Positions 45,481 to 54,739 of a stretch of 64,000 bases of DNA are shown piece by piece (positions within the stretch are counted from its first letter, which is position 1; each line of letters starts with the position of its first letter). A program made the position numbers and the translations under genes. This DNA is from Sedimentibacter sp. (lineage in GTDB: Bacteria > Bacillota > Clostridia > Tissierellales > Sedimentibacteraceae): assembly GCA_018436705.1 (NCBI GenBank), contig JAHDLA010000018.1:248001-312000 (forward strand). The letters are read 5' to 3'. The notes beneath the pieces were generated by a model. The model saw only the letters and a program-made list of their open reading frames with translations, had not been told where the DNA came from and made no database searches.

Positions 45481-46119
45481 AAGAGCACGCGCATATGAAA
45501 ATTCATCAACTGCAACTAGGTCAACCGAACCATTTTTAACTGCTAATACAGAAGCATCATGACCACCGGAATATATTACATTTCCAAAGAATGTATTTGG
45601 ATCAATACCTTTCTCTTTTAATGTTAAACTGGGAATCACACCTCCTGATGTTGATCCTGGATCAGTAAATGCGAACACTTTTCCTTCTGCATCTTCTATA
45701 GATTCTATTCCTGAATCCGCTTTTGTAATAAAGTAACTGTCATACGCTGACTTATTACCTTCTCCTATTCTTTTTACAAGAGCTTCTGCATCAGCTCTTT
45801 GAGCAGCCATTATGTATGAAAAAGGTCCATAAAACGCAATATCAACATGCTTAGTACGCATTGCTTCAACTACGCCATTATAATCAGATGCAACATATGG
45901 TTCAATTTCTACACCCATTTCATTTTCAAGATACGCTATTAAGTCCTTAAACTGCTCTAAAGTCTCATTGGCATTCTCTGATGGAATAATTCCTAAAGTT
46001 ATTTTTTGAACTTCCTCTTGTTTTTGTTCATCCATTACTTCTTCGTTCTGTCCAGAACATCCGGCTAAAGCTAACGATAATACTGCTAAAATAAGAATTG
46101 TTAAAAAAGTTTTTTTCAT
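45223..46119 (-). CDS. phnD: Phosphonate/phosphate-analogue binding lipoprotein (PhnD-like)
   Basis: A 298-aa lipoprotein: MKKTFLTILILAVLSLALAG then lipobox LAGC. The mature protein has PhnD-family motifs: TLGIIPSENANETLEQFKDL, VEAMRTKHVDIAFYGPFSYI, FAFTDPGSTSGGVIPSLTLK, AVDEFSYARA. The STSG segment lines the oxyanion pocket in PhnD/PtxB. It is last in a six-gene operon. The 3' third is duplicated at 36902-37145. The family binds phosphonates, phosphite or related anions; which one is open. Confidence 0.88.
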   Translation of the reverse strand: MKKTFLTILILAVLSLALAGCSGQNEEVMDEQKQEEVQKITLGIIPSENANETLEQFKDLIAYLENEMGVEIEPYVASDYNGVVEAMRTKHVDIAFYGPFSYIMAAQRADAEALVKRIGEGNKSAYDSYFITKADSGIESIEDAEGKVFAFTDPGSTSGGVIPSLTLKEKGIDPNTFFGNVIYSGGHDASVLAVKNGSVDLVAVDEFSYARALENNVIQEGELRIVYQNEPIPQSLFAARKDLDSNIKNSFAIAMMKAGKEVPDALEPLKSNGYELASDEDYKIIYDAAEKLNLDLEK

Positions 46120-46267
46120 GTCAAAGTCTCCTTTTGAGTTGTTTGTATTATTGTTCTAATATAGTAGTGCAATGCATTTGTGAGTTTTGTGTTACATTGG
46201 TATTAATTTAATAAAAATACATTGTTTAATATTTGTTTTATTGTGTCCTTACATTTGTTTTCTTCTC

Positions 46268-47038
46268 TTAAATAGCTTTGCTTCGTAAATTTTTATTAAT
46301 AGCATCAATAATAATAACTACTATTAATATAATTGCAATAATTGTTATTGCTTCTCTGTATTGAAATAGCTTCAATGCTGTTGTCAAGTGTAAGCCTATC
46401 CCGCCTGCACCAACTACACCCAGAACTGTTGCACTTCGAATATTCATTTCCCATTTATAAAGAATAACTGTTATTGTTTCCGGTAAAATTTGTGGTAAGA
46501 TTGCATATCTAAATAGTTGAAATTTACTTACTCCCACGCTTTCCAAAGCATCTAATTGTCCTTTATTAATATTCTCAATTGATTCTGCATAAAATTTGCC
46601 AAGCATACCTATAGAATGAACTCCTATTGCCAATGCTCCGGGTAATGGGCCTAATCCTACTGTAACAACGAAGATTAAAGCCATAATTATCTCGTGAATA
46701 GAACGGGTTGCATTTAAAATAAATCGGCTAATTCTATATAAAATATGGTGTGAATAAAAATTCCCTGCTCCTTCAACGCCAAAAGGTATTGCAAGAAAAA
46801 CTGCCAAAAAAGTTCCCGCTGTAGCAATTTGTATGGTTTCTATCATTGCAATAACATATATATTGATATTCCCGAATTTAGGAGGGAAAGAAAATTCAAT
46901 TAATTCCCAGGCATTTGGCAATCCCTTTATTATTTTAATAATAGAAAAACCTACTCCATAAAATGACCATAATATAAATATAGATACTATAGCAAAAGTG
47001 AAAAAAACACGCGCTTTTTTAATATTATTCATTATCAT
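46268..47038 (-). CDS. phnE: Phosphonate-type ABC permease (PhnE-like)
   Basis: A 256-aa permease with about five or six membrane helices. The coupling loop is typical of PhnE: LDALESVGVSKFQLFRYAIL and PQILPETITVILYKWEMNIR. It overlaps the ATPase gene by 14 nt (or 8 if the second ATG is used), so translation is coupled. A 148-bp gap separates it from phnD, which may have its own translation control. Confidence 0.9.
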   Translation of the reverse strand: MIMNNIKKARVFFTFAIVSIFILWSFYGVGFSIIKIIKGLPNAWELIEFSFPPKFGNINIYVIAMIETIQIATAGTFLAVFLAIPFGVEGAGNFYSHHILYRISRFILNATRSIHEIIMALIFVVTVGLGPLPGALAIGVHSIGMLGKFYAESIENINKGQLDALESVGVSKFQLFRYAILPQILPETITVILYKWEMNIRSATVLGVVGAGGIGLHLTTALKLFQYREAITIIAIILIVVIIIDAINKNLRSKAI

Positions 47039-47780
47039 TAAAGTTCACATCCTCCATTTCATATAAGTTCAGCACTTCATTCAGAGTTATACCGCTGTTA
47101 TTTGCATCCAGAATAATTTTACCGTGATTAAGTCCAATAATACGATCTGCATATTTTTTAGCATAATCAATCTGATGTAGAGTTATTAATACTCCAATAT
47201 CTTCTTCATTTACGATACTTGAAAGCAAGTCCATAATCTGTGTAGATGTCTTAGGGTCAAGTGAAGCAATAGGTTCATCTGCTAATATTATTTTAGGTTT
47301 TTGAATCAATGCTCTGGCTATTGCAACTCTCTGCTGCTGACCTCCGGAAAGCTCACTGGCTTTATTAAACCTTTTATCGTATAATCCTACTTTATCCAAA
47401 TACATTTCAGCCATTTTAATTTCTACTTTTGTAAACTTTTTAAATAAAGACGGAAAGAATCCTTTCCCGTTTAATCGCCCAATCAAGACATTTTCTAATA
47501 CAGTCATCTGATTGATCAGATTAAATTGTTGAAATATCATGGCGATATCTTTTCGAAATTTTATCAGATCATTTCTTTTTTTCGGCACTTCAATACCAAA
47601 TACTTTGATTGACCCTTTGTCTATGGTTTCCAGTTTGTTTATGCATCTCATTAAAGTTGATTTTCCTGCACCGCTTGGTCCTACCATAACTGTCATGCCT
47701 GTTACACTTATATCACATGACAAGTTCGTCAATACTTTTAAATCGCCAAAACTTTTTGATATATTTTTAACCTCGATCAT
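47025..47780 (-). CDS. phnC: Phosphonate-type ABC ATPase (PhnC-like)
   Basis: A 251-aa ATPase: Walker A VGPSGAGKSTLMRCIN (~35), Q-loop QQFNLINQMTVLENVLIG (typical of PhnC), signature LSGGQQQRVAIARALI, Walker B IILADEPIASLDP and H-loop ITLHQID. It lies 78 bp after the aldolase gene and overlaps phnE. In PhnC proteins the H-loop is LHQ, as here. Confidence 0.92.
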   Translation of the reverse strand: MIEVKNISKSFGDLKVLTNLSCDISVTGMTVMVGPSGAGKSTLMRCINKLETIDKGSIKVFGIEVPKKRNDLIKFRKDIAMIFQQFNLINQMTVLENVLIGRLNGKGFFPSLFKKFTKVEIKMAEMYLDKVGLYDKRFNKASELSGGQQQRVAIARALIQKPKIILADEPIASLDPKTSTQIMDLLSSIVNEEDIGVLITLHQIDYAKKYADRIIGLNHGKIILDANNSGITLNEVLNLYEMEDVNFNDNE

Positions 47781-47858
47781 TTAATTATCTAACTCCCACT
47801 ATTAAATTTATAATTCCTTAAGATTTTAATATTAATGCATAGATTTATGACTTGGGAA

Positions 47859-48617
47859 TCACTCCTTAACATTTTTTAAAAACACAGAGGATGAATGCGC
47901 CAGCAATGTTGTCAAATGCGTATAGTAATATTTAACTCCTTGCTCCAAACGTCTTGGCGTTATTTCAAGATTTCCCGCCGTGCCCGCTATCTTCCCAGAC
48001 TCTATTATTTTTGAAAAAGCGTCATCCATAACCTTTTTTACAACAGGATGCCCAGCATCTCCGGGATGTCCAAGCGATTGCGAAAGATCGGATGGACCTA
48101 TAAATAACACATCAATTCCTTCAACTTTAGCGATTGAATCAAGGTTATCAACAGCGTCTTTGTCCTCAATTTGCACACAAACCAACAGTTCTTCATTAGC
48201 ACGCTTAGAATAATCCGCCAAAGTGATTCCAAATCCATAATTGGCAGAGCGTGTTCCCACGGCTAAGCTTCTGTTTCCAATTGGGTAGTATTTTACGGCG
48301 TCTATGATTGCCTGAGCCTCTGCTGCAGAACTGACATGCGGCGCCTGTATCCCCATCACACCACGATCCATGTATTGCGCAATTAGCTCCGGATCATTTT
48401 TTTGTGGCCTAATGATAGGTGTAATGTTGCTCGCTTCCGCAGCCATTACCATGTATTCAACTGTTTCTAAATTTATGGAACCATGCTCACAATCAATCAA
48501 CACCCAATCGTAGCCTAATTTTCCTGCCATCTCCACAAGCTGTACTGAAGGAATCATAATAGAAACTCCTAATACAGCTTTTCCTGCAAGTAGTTTTTCT
48601 TTCATAGTATTTTTCAA
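47859..48617 (-). CDS. HpcH/HpaI-family aldolase
   Basis: A 252-aa class II pyruvate-type aldolase: VEMAGKLGYDWVLIDCEHGS (base His), a GIQAPHV loop, QIEDKDAVDNLDSIA (metal-binding Glu) and FIGPSDLSQSLG (metal-binding Asp). These enzymes split 4-hydroxy-2-oxo acids to pyruvate (or another 2-oxo acid) and an aldehyde. Translation probably starts at TTG (48617), 8 nt after AGGAGG. It lies between the aminotransferase and phnC. Together they suggest that an imported amino compound is transaminated and cleaved. Substrate unknown. Confidence 0.85.
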   Translation of the reverse strand: MKNTMKEKLLAGKAVLGVSIMIPSVQLVEMAGKLGYDWVLIDCEHGSINLETVEYMVMAAEASNITPIIRPQKNDPELIAQYMDRGVMGIQAPHVSSAAEAQAIIDAVKYYPIGNRSLAVGTRSANYGFGITLADYSKRANEELLVCVQIEDKDAVDNLDSIAKVEGIDVLFIGPSDLSQSLGHPGDAGHPVVKKVMDDAFSKIIESGKIAGTAGNLEITPRRLEQGVKYYYTHLTTLLAHSSSVFLKNVKE

Positions 48618-48691
48618 ATCAGTTTACCTCCTAAAATATTTTAGATTCTTTTATTGTTGTACCAAGCATAAGCAGCGATTGAAGGCTTATG

Positions 48692-49882
48692 TCATTTCAG
48701 CAGACTTAACACTTCATTCATTTTTTCCATTGCCAATGTTAGATTTTCCATTGAGTTGGAATATGAAATCCGCACATAATCAGGAGCGTGATAAAGCTCT
48801 CCACTGCTTAATAAAATATTTGCCTGCTCAAGCATAAATGCTGCAAAATCATTGGCGTTTTCAATTTTCTTGTCTTTATAAGATAGTCCAAAATAGGATG
48901 ATATGTTGACTAAAACGTAAAATGTTCCCTGTGGGCACACGAAGTTAATTTGTTTCATATCACTCAATTTTTTTGTAATAAACTCTCGTCTCAAATCAAA
49001 TTCTTTTACCATTTTGGATACATCTTCACGTGAGCCGGATAAAGCAGCAATAGCAGCCCTCTGACTTATGGAATTGACGTTTGATGTGGTGTAGCCTTGG
49101 AATATTTTCATTGCGTCAATGATTTGTTTAGCTCCTGCCGCATACCCCACTCTCCAACCGGTCATGGCAAATGATTTTGAAAGTCCATTAACAGTTATAG
49201 TTCTGTTCTTTATTTCATCACTTATGGATGTCATAGAGACGAACTCGCCTTCGTATGTCAAATACTCATATATTTCATCTGAGATAATATATAGATCGTG
49301 CTCGCAGGCAAGATTTCCAATGGCTTCTAGCAAATCCCTACTGTAAACGCACCCCGTTGGATTATGTGGATTATTCAGAATTATGCATTTCGTCCTGGTT
49401 GTAATTTTTTTCTTGAATTCAGACAACGAAGGAATAAATGCGTCTTTTGCTTGTGTTTCTACAAAAACAGGCTTTGCCTGCGCCAGTTTAACCATTTGTG
49501 GATAACTGTCCCAGCATGGAGTTGGGATTAATACCTCATCTCCTTCATCACATAATGCAAATAATGCGTTGGATATAGCCTGCTTTGCCCCTGCGCAGAC
49601 AATTATTTCATCAGGCAGATAGCTTACATGGTTTTCATCAAGCAGTTTTTTGCAGAGAGCTTGCCTCAGCTCTAAAATCCCTTCTACTGATGTATATCGT
49701 GTGCAACCTGTTTTCATGGCTTCGATGGCAGACTCAATTATGTAATCCGGCGTATCAAAATCAGCTTCTCCCATATTTAGAGAGATTATCTTTCTTCCTA
49801 TTCTCTTAAAATATTCCATTTGACTGCGCACGGCCGCCTTATTATTTACACCGATTTTTTTAAATCTTTCACTAATTTCCAC
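48692..49882 (-). CDS. Class I/II PLP-dependent aminotransferase (AspC-like)
   Basis: A 396-aa fold-type I aminotransferase: YTSVEGILELRQALCKKL, CAGAKQAISNALFALCDEGD, NNPHNPTGCVYS, ISDEIYEYLTYEG, PLP-binding Lys in NGLSKSFAMTGWRVGYAAGA, and the C-terminal Arg in DYVRISYSNS that grips the substrate carboxylate. It starts at GTG (49882) after GAGGAGA, as the first gene of the phn-type operon. Aspartate, aromatic and other amino donors are all possible. Its partner aldolase would need the 2-oxo acid it makes. Confidence 0.88.
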   Translation of the reverse strand: MEISERFKKIGVNNKAAVRSQMEYFKRIGRKIISLNMGEADFDTPDYIIESAIEAMKTGCTRYTSVEGILELRQALCKKLLDENHVSYLPDEIIVCAGAKQAISNALFALCDEGDEVLIPTPCWDSYPQMVKLAQAKPVFVETQAKDAFIPSLSEFKKKITTRTKCIILNNPHNPTGCVYSRDLLEAIGNLACEHDLYIISDEIYEYLTYEGEFVSMTSISDEIKNRTITVNGLSKSFAMTGWRVGYAAGAKQIIDAMKIFQGYTTSNVNSISQRAAIAALSGSREDVSKMVKEFDLRREFITKKLSDMKQINFVCPQGTFYVLVNISSYFGLSYKDKKIENANDFAAFMLEQANILLSSGELYHAPDYVRISYSNSMENLTLAMEKMNEVLSLLK

Positions 49883-50129
49883 TTTTACTTCTCCTCATAA
49901 TTATCATTGTTTAGAATCAACTACAATTGCATTATAATTGAGCTTTGTAAAAACAATATAAACTCCATGTTAAAATTGTGCATAACAACATTAAAACAAA
50001 TATATTTCAACATAAATACCACAATTTAATTGTAAAATTTGATAATTATTGCTTAAAATATGTAGATTTTTTTATTAAATCAGGTTAAAATAATACCAAT
50101 AACAGGTATTAAGATAAAGGGTGGTTGAC

Positions 50130-50942
50130 ATGTCAAATGAATCTGTAGAGATAAGAAGAAAAAAAATACTTAAAAAATTAAACTCGGAGAATAAAGTTTA
50201 TGTCAAAGCGTTAGCCGAAGAATTCAATGTATCCATGGAGACAATACGCAGAGATTTGGACTGTCTTGACGAGGAGCGCCAGCTAAAGAAAATCTTTGGA
50301 GGTGCGGTTAAACTTAAAAATAATCATTTGGAAGCTTTGCACAAGGAAAGAGGTTTATACAATTCAGAGATTAAACAAAAAATTGCCTTAGCTGCATCAG
50401 AGTTGGTTGAAGATGATGACACTATAGCAATTCTTGGCGGTAGCACAACGGAACAAATGGTTCCATATTTAGCAGAAAAAAATAATCTGACTATTGTTAC
50501 AAATTCTTTGCCTATAGCATTTGGTTTACTACATTATAAAGAGGAAGGACGTTTTGATGGCAGGATTGTTTTGCTTGGAGGCGAAACAAGCTCTGCGTCT
50601 ATGTCGACAAGCGGTTTTTTCGCTGAAGATATGTTATTAAAACTTTCTTTTAATAAAGCGTTTTTTTCCTGTGCCGGTTTTGCTCCGGATAACATTAGTA
50701 CATATTTGTATGAACATATAAAACTTTCGAAAATTCTCATAGGAAAATCGGATTCAAATGTTCTCTTGGCTGACTCATCCAAGATGAATGTGAATCATTT
50801 ATATAGCTTCACAAGCCTTAGAGATATTAATGTAGTCGTATGCGACAGCCCGATTCCAGATCAGTGGGTAAATGAGATTGATTTAAACCAACTACAGTGG
50901 ATTGTGGCCAATGAACCGCATAATAAAAATAGTGAGGCGTAA
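50130..50942 (+). CDS. DeoR-family transcriptional regulator
   Basis: A 270-aa DeoR/GlpR-type regulator: winged helix with VKALAEEFNVSMETIRRDLD (residues ~25-45) and a sugar-phosphate-type sensor domain (IAILGGSTTEQMVPYLAEKN, LTIVTNSLPIAF, LLADSSKMNVNHLYSF). I start at ATG 50130 behind AAAGGGTGG. It is divergent from the aminotransferase gene across about 250 bp, so it probably controls that operon. The effector is likely a phosphorylated metabolite, which fits a phosphonate or sugar-phosphate pathway (inference). Confidence 0.85.
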   Translation: MSNESVEIRRKKILKKLNSENKVYVKALAEEFNVSMETIRRDLDCLDEERQLKKIFGGAVKLKNNHLEALHKERGLYNSEIKQKIALAASELVEDDDTIAILGGSTTEQMVPYLAEKNNLTIVTNSLPIAFGLLHYKEEGRFDGRIVLLGGETSSASMSTSGFFAEDMLLKLSFNKAFFSCAGFAPDNISTYLYEHIKLSKILIGKSDSNVLLADSSKMNVNHLYSFTSLRDINVVVCDSPIPDQWVNEIDLNQLQWIVANEPHNKNSEA

Positions 50943-50961
50943 ATCTTTGAATATCCACATT

Positions 50962-51023
50962 GATAAATCCTTTGTCTTAGGTGTAGTTGGCAAACTAAAT
51001 ACTTAAAACAAAGGATTTATCAT
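50962..51023 (+). terminator. Long-stem hairpin after the DeoR gene
   Basis: A 15-bp perfect stem (TGATAAATCCTTTGT with ACAAAGGATTTATCA) with a 32-nt loop, 20 bp past the DeoR stop. The T run is weak. It could also be a short mobile repeat. Confidence 0.5.
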
Positions 51024-51181
51024 TATACTTACATATGAACCACACACACTATATTTTTCTTCTGGTGCATTATCTTACTGTTCCTGTTATTGAAATAATA
51101 TTCATATATTTGCCACCATCAGCAGCCATCATTGCTCTGTCACCGCTTACTTTATTTTAATTGTAAAGCATGTTAACTACA

Positions 51182-52045
51182 CTACATCTTCTTCTCAACG
51201 GGAATCCATATTTCACAGAAACAGTCTGCATTAGGCTCTTGAGAGTACAATTCAAAATCGGTATCATCAATCATATTATATTCTGAACTTGGAAGAAACT
51301 CTGAAAAAATTTTCCCCCATGTTTCGCCTATGCAATCTCCATTTTCACCGATACATTTAAATACAGCCCATAAAGTAGGATTTACCTCCCATATTGTATA
51401 TCCTTGCGGCATAGTACCGCCATCAAATTCCATACCAATCCCATAATCAAAATATGAGCTTTCTTTTGAAATAGGTGCGCAAGCTCCATAAATACTATGT
51501 TTACTAGTGTTTTGTTTTAGTATTTCAAATGTGCCGTTAACGCCGCATTCTTTCCAAAAGTCTGGAATTTCGGTATTTCCTTCTTCTGAAATTGATTCAT
51601 TCCTAAACTTTTCAACCTTAGCAAGTAATTTAAATGGTTCTCTTTTTTCAATCCTATAATCCATAATAGTACCACCTTCCAATTTTATTTTAATAAGAAG
51701 TCGATTAAAGGATTTTAGCTTAATACCTGCACGCCTTGCTACATTAGGCGTAATGCCGTGAAATCTGGTAAATGCTTTTGTAAAACTCTCAGGTGACTCA
51801 TAACCATATTTTAAAGCAATATCAATTACCTTTTCATCAGATATAGATAGTTCCTGCCCAGCCATAGATAATCTTCTATTTCTAATATATTCGTTGGCTG
51901 TAATACCAGTCACTAAGCCAAATGTTCTATGAAAATAATAGCTTGACACATATATATGCTTTGCAACATCTTCATAATTAATAGGCTCTAATATATGCTC
52001 TTCCATATAATCAATCGCCTTTTGCAAGTTTTGAATAAAATCCAT
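51182..52045 (-). CDS. AraC-family regulator with GyrI-like effector domain, copy 1
   Basis: A 287-aa regulator. Residues 1-105 hold the double AraC helix-turn-helix (NYEDVAKHIYVSSYYFHRTF and YGYESPESFTKAFTRFHGIT). Residues ~130-287 are a GyrI/SbmC-like domain (WEVNPTLWAVFKCIG, ETWGKIFSEFLPSSEY, CEIWIPV) that binds small drugs or other ligands in this family. I use the ATG at 52045, after GGAGGTGAG. A paralogue lies at 53749-54624, with decayed relatives at 54894 and 57302. Targets unknown. Confidence 0.85.
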   Translation of the reverse strand: MDFIQNLQKAIDYMEEHILEPINYEDVAKHIYVSSYYFHRTFGLVTGITANEYIRNRRLSMAGQELSISDEKVIDIALKYGYESPESFTKAFTRFHGITPNVARRAGIKLKSFNRLLIKIKLEGGTIMDYRIEKREPFKLLAKVEKFRNESISEEGNTEIPDFWKECGVNGTFEILKQNTSKHSIYGACAPISKESSYFDYGIGMEFDGGTMPQGYTIWEVNPTLWAVFKCIGENGDCIGETWGKIFSEFLPSSEYNMIDDTDFELYSQEPNADCFCEIWIPVEKKM

Positions 52046-52146
52046 TTTTCTCACCTCCATATATAAATTGTACTAAAGCATACCTATTATTTCCTATCCT
52101 AGATTGCTTTGATTTGTCTAATTTAATATTATTCACACATAAATTA

Positions 52147-52689
52147 TTATAAAACTTTTTCCACATCTATTCTTAATTTATAAAACTGCTTTAACCACTC
52201 TGGTTGGTCATTCACTTCATTTTTTAGCTTATAAAGTGTTCTTTTACCAATTCTTCTATCTAATATTGCAAATAACCGCACTAAAGGATTTGTTGAATTT
52301 ATACTCTCTTTTATTGAATGATGCAGGTAAAAATCAAGAGCTTTTGTAAATAAATAAGGGTCAATTATACCTTCATCAATACAAATCTCATCAACCCTTT
52401 CTTCAATCTCCTTATTTTCACCATCGTAAAGGGTTTCCTTGCCATTCCATGAACGTCTTGGGATTTTTTGTACTTCCCTAATTTTATCTATAAGAGGGTC
52501 AGCTTCTCTATAAAAATCAAAAATATTTCCACGTATAACCTCTTTTTCATCTATTAATATCGCTATTCTAGACTCTTCATCATGAGCCTTTCTGTATTTG
52601 GTAATAAAGTACCTAACCCTACCTCTTAATTTTTCACATAATAAATCTTGTTCTAGTCTTTTCTTAATTCCACTCCATGATTGTCCCAT
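52147..52689 (-). CDS. Conserved hypothetical protein (SF0329-like)
   Basis: A 180-aa hydrophilic protein opening GQSWSGIKKRLEQDLLCEKL, then GRVRYFITKYRKAHDEESRI. This W-S-x-x-K and GRVxYxxTxYRxxHDE pattern resembles the uncharacterised SF0329-type family. Later: YLFTKALDFYLHHSIKESIN and RLFAILDRRIGKRTL. No signal or membrane helix. Start ATG at 52689 after GGGAG. Repeat copy B lies 37 bp upstream and may contain its promoter. Function unknown. Confidence 0.6.
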   Translation of the reverse strand: MGQSWSGIKKRLEQDLLCEKLRGRVRYFITKYRKAHDEESRIAILIDEKEVIRGNIFDFYREADPLIDKIREVQKIPRRSWNGKETLYDGENKEIEERVDEICIDEGIIDPYLFTKALDFYLHHSIKESINSTNPLVRLFAILDRRIGKRTLYKLKNEVNDQPEWLKQFYKLRIDVEKVL

Positions 52690-52725
52690 AATATCTCCCA
52701 ATAATATCTGTAGCTAGTCTCAATG

Positions 52726-52870
52726 TCCCTTGTTGCTGTAATTCCAATGACCATTGTACCTGATGCTCCCTTGGCATCAGGATGTATTTTAACAATTGCG
52801 ACGCTCAACCCTTATTTTTTATAAAATAGCTATACTAATTATAACATGGCAACTCTTATTTTTCGATGTC
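52726..52870 (-). repeat. 145-bp leader-like repeat, copy B
   Basis: The partner of 21361-21505. On the minus strand it contains TGTTATAAT, then a hairpin CCTGATGC/GCATCAGG (perfect 8 bp) and a small stem CAAT/ATTG that is GAT/ATC in copy A. Its upstream edge runs into the end of the reading frame at 52819-53223, and its downstream edge is 37 bp before the SF0329-like start. Confidence 0.7.
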
Positions 52871-53223
52871 AAAATAGTCGATGGTTTTATACATATGCGT
52901 ATATCGTTGATTATTTGCGCAAAGAAAGAATAAATATATGATAAGACTGTCCACACCTTTGCTTCTCTCGCTGCTTTTAACCCCTTACCGATGAGACGAA
53001 AATCAAGTTTTCTTTCGTCTTGGTTTCGATTTTTTAGACCACTCCATAAAAAGTTCCTGCACTCTCTTCTTAGTTTTTCAAAAAAATTTGTTGTTGACAA
53101 ATACATAATTGCACAATTATTATATATCTTCAAATATTCGACAAATTCTAAAAAGTATCGATTCCCCGTTATTTTTATTCTATCCAAGAAATAGTTTAGT
53201 GGTTTATTATCTTTAGATTCCAT
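52819..53223 (-). CDS. Hypothetical protein, probably truncated by repeat copy B
   Basis: A 134-aa frame whose ATG overlaps the stop of the preceding gene (TAATG), so the two were co-transcribed. It reads NYFLDRIKITGNRYFLEFVE, then KLRRECRNFLWSGLKNRNQD. The last ~17 residues (SKNKSCHVIISIAIL) are encoded by repeat copy B, so the natural C-terminus is probably lost. No family recognised. It may be a broken gene rather than a functional one. Confidence 0.4.
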   Translation of the reverse strand: MESKDNKPLNYFLDRIKITGNRYFLEFVEYLKIYNNCAIMYLSTTNFFEKLRRECRNFLWSGLKNRNQDERKLDFRLIGKGLKAAREAKVWTVLSYIYSFFAQIINDIRICIKPSTILTSKNKSCHVIISIAIL

Positions 53224-53687
53224 TAAACGAAATCTATTTGGTATTTAGCATTTGATGAATATGCCTTATTGATGCCTGGAGAAAAAGCAAATTTGTAGAA
53301 AGTTGGGTTATCCTTATCTACTCCCTTAATTAAACAACAACTAATTTTATTTTCAGAATCTAAGTTACCAAAAGCTAAAAGCCATGTTTTAAAGATGTCT
53401 ATGCATGAATTCTTGTCCGAGAAAACAGGAGCTAATATTGGCGGTACATTGGACTCATAAGGAATTAAGAACATCATACCTTTCCATTTAGCCTTATCCC
53501 ATAAAGGTATATTAATTAAATCGTCCATAACTATTTCATTATAGTTTATACTTTCAGGATTAAATTGCTCTGGAGTACCATAATATATTTTAAAATCTTT
53601 TGTTTCAATATTAACGTTATTCTTTGTTTGCTTAATGTTTTCATGTAAAGTATTGCTTATAGGAGTATATTCTTTTGAATCAGCCAT
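53223..53687 (-). CDS. Hypothetical protein, partner of the truncated gene
   Basis: A 154-aa hydrophilic protein with IYYGTPEQFNPESINYNEIV, PLWDKAKWKGMMFLIPYESN and FSDKNSCIDIFKTWLLAFGN. No signal, membrane helix or recognised domain. The ATG at 53687 has no clear ribosome site. Its stop overlaps the next start. The pair lies between two AraC/GyrI-like regulators, but no link is evident. Confidence 0.45.
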   Translation of the reverse strand: MADSKEYTPISNTLHENIKQTKNNVNIETKDFKIYYGTPEQFNPESINYNEIVMDDLINIPLWDKAKWKGMMFLIPYESNVPPILAPVFSDKNSCIDIFKTWLLAFGNLDSENKISCCLIKGVDKDNPTFYKFAFSPGINKAYSSNAKYQIDFV

Positions 53688-53748
53688 AATCCATTAGAAT
53701 AGACCCCCTATAAAATTTATATGGTCTGAAGTAGGTCTCATTAAACTT

Positions 53749-54624
53749 CTATTTCTTTTTGACAACAGGTATCCATATTTCACTTCTAAAAGTTGGTGAA
53801 GTTGTATCATAATTTTCGTTCCACAAGATTTCTGGTCCTTCTATTTGTTCATAGTTTGACGTCGGAAACCATTCCGAGTAAATGCGTCCCCAGACATTCT
53901 GAAGTGTATCAGGAAACGATCCCACTGATTCAAATATAGCCCATGTTGAAGCAGAAACTTTAAGTTGTATTAAGTTATCTCGACAATCACTAGTTGTTGC
54001 CACTCCTATATAATGATCCAGTCCTCCTTTTTCCTCCATTCGCCCTTCCGAAAAGTTTGTAGATGCTTGAATCAATCCTAAGGGCTCCACATTAGAAAGC
54101 TCCTTAAGTTTACTTATCCTTTCATCACCCAAACTTTTCCACATTTCAGTAATCTCTGGATTCACTCCATTGAAAATAATAGGCACCCTTTTCCTAATAC
54201 CGACTATGCTAAATGCTTCTTTTTCTTCGATTCGATAGTTCATTTCATTACCTCCCTTTATTGATAATTGAAAAGTCATTGGTGGGTATGCTTTTAGTAA
54301 CTCTCCATTAGTTCTGGCTATTGTTGGTGTGACACCATGCATACTTTGAAATGCTCTTGTAAAAGAATCAGGAGAACTATATCCATATTTAATGGCGACA
54401 TCAATTACCCTTATGTTGCTATTAATAATCTCAAAAGCTGCAAGGGTCAATCGTCTTCGGCGAATATATTCGGACAAAGTAACACCAGCAAGGAAAGAAA
54501 ACATCCTTTGGAAATGGTACTGGGAACATAAAGCTACCTTAGCAACTTCTTTTAGGTCAATATTATACGTAAGATTTTTTTCAATATAGCTTAGTGCTTC
54601 ATTCATTCTTTTAAGCGAATCCAT
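53749..54624 (-). CDS. AraC-family regulator with GyrI-like effector domain, copy 2
   Basis: A 291-aa paralogue of 51182-52045. The AraC domain has [20 protein letters not shown] and [20 protein letters not shown]. The GyrI-like domain shows [40 protein letters not shown] and [12 protein letters not shown] start at ATG 54624, 8 nt after AGGAGG. The inverted repeat at 54674-54702 in its leader may be its own site. Members of this family often activate transporters or resistance genes in response to drugs. Confidence 0.86.
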   Translation of the reverse strand: MDSLKRMNEALSYIEKNLTYNIDLKEVAKVALCSQYHFQRMFSFLAGVTLSEYIRRRRLTLAAFEIINSNIRVIDVAIKYGYSSPDSFTRAFQSMHGVTPTIARTNGELLKAYPPMTFQLSIKGGNEMNYRIEEKEAFSIVGIRKRVPIIFNGVNPEITEMWKSLGDERISKLKELSNVEPLGLIQASTNFSEGRMEEKGGLDHYIGVATTSDCRDNLIQLKVSASTWAIFESVGSFPDTLQNVWGRIYSEWFPTSNYEQIEGPEILWNENYDTTSPTFRSEIWIPVVKKK

Positions 54625-54673
54625 CTGCATGCCCTCCTCTCATCAATAGAATAGCATAAGTTAAATCTATCTG

Positions 54674-54702
54674 CCCTACATTTCTCGCACAGTAATGTAG
54701 GG
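54674..54702. promoter_or_regulatory. Inverted repeat upstream of AraC copy 2
   Basis: Arms CCCTACATT and AATGTAGGG (9 bp perfect) with an 11-nt centre TCTCGCACAGT. A related stretch (CTTCTTGCACA) lies upstream of the AraC fragment at 57302, so the leader was duplicated with the gene. Confidence 0.5.
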
Positions 54703-54739
54703 TTAAAGTGGTCTTTCAGTTTTAAATGAAATTATACTA

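Noticed and set aside
51070..51160. Minus frame reading SGDRAMMAADGGKYMNIISI
   Set aside because: It looks like a coding scrap but has no start, is very short and matches no family I can name.
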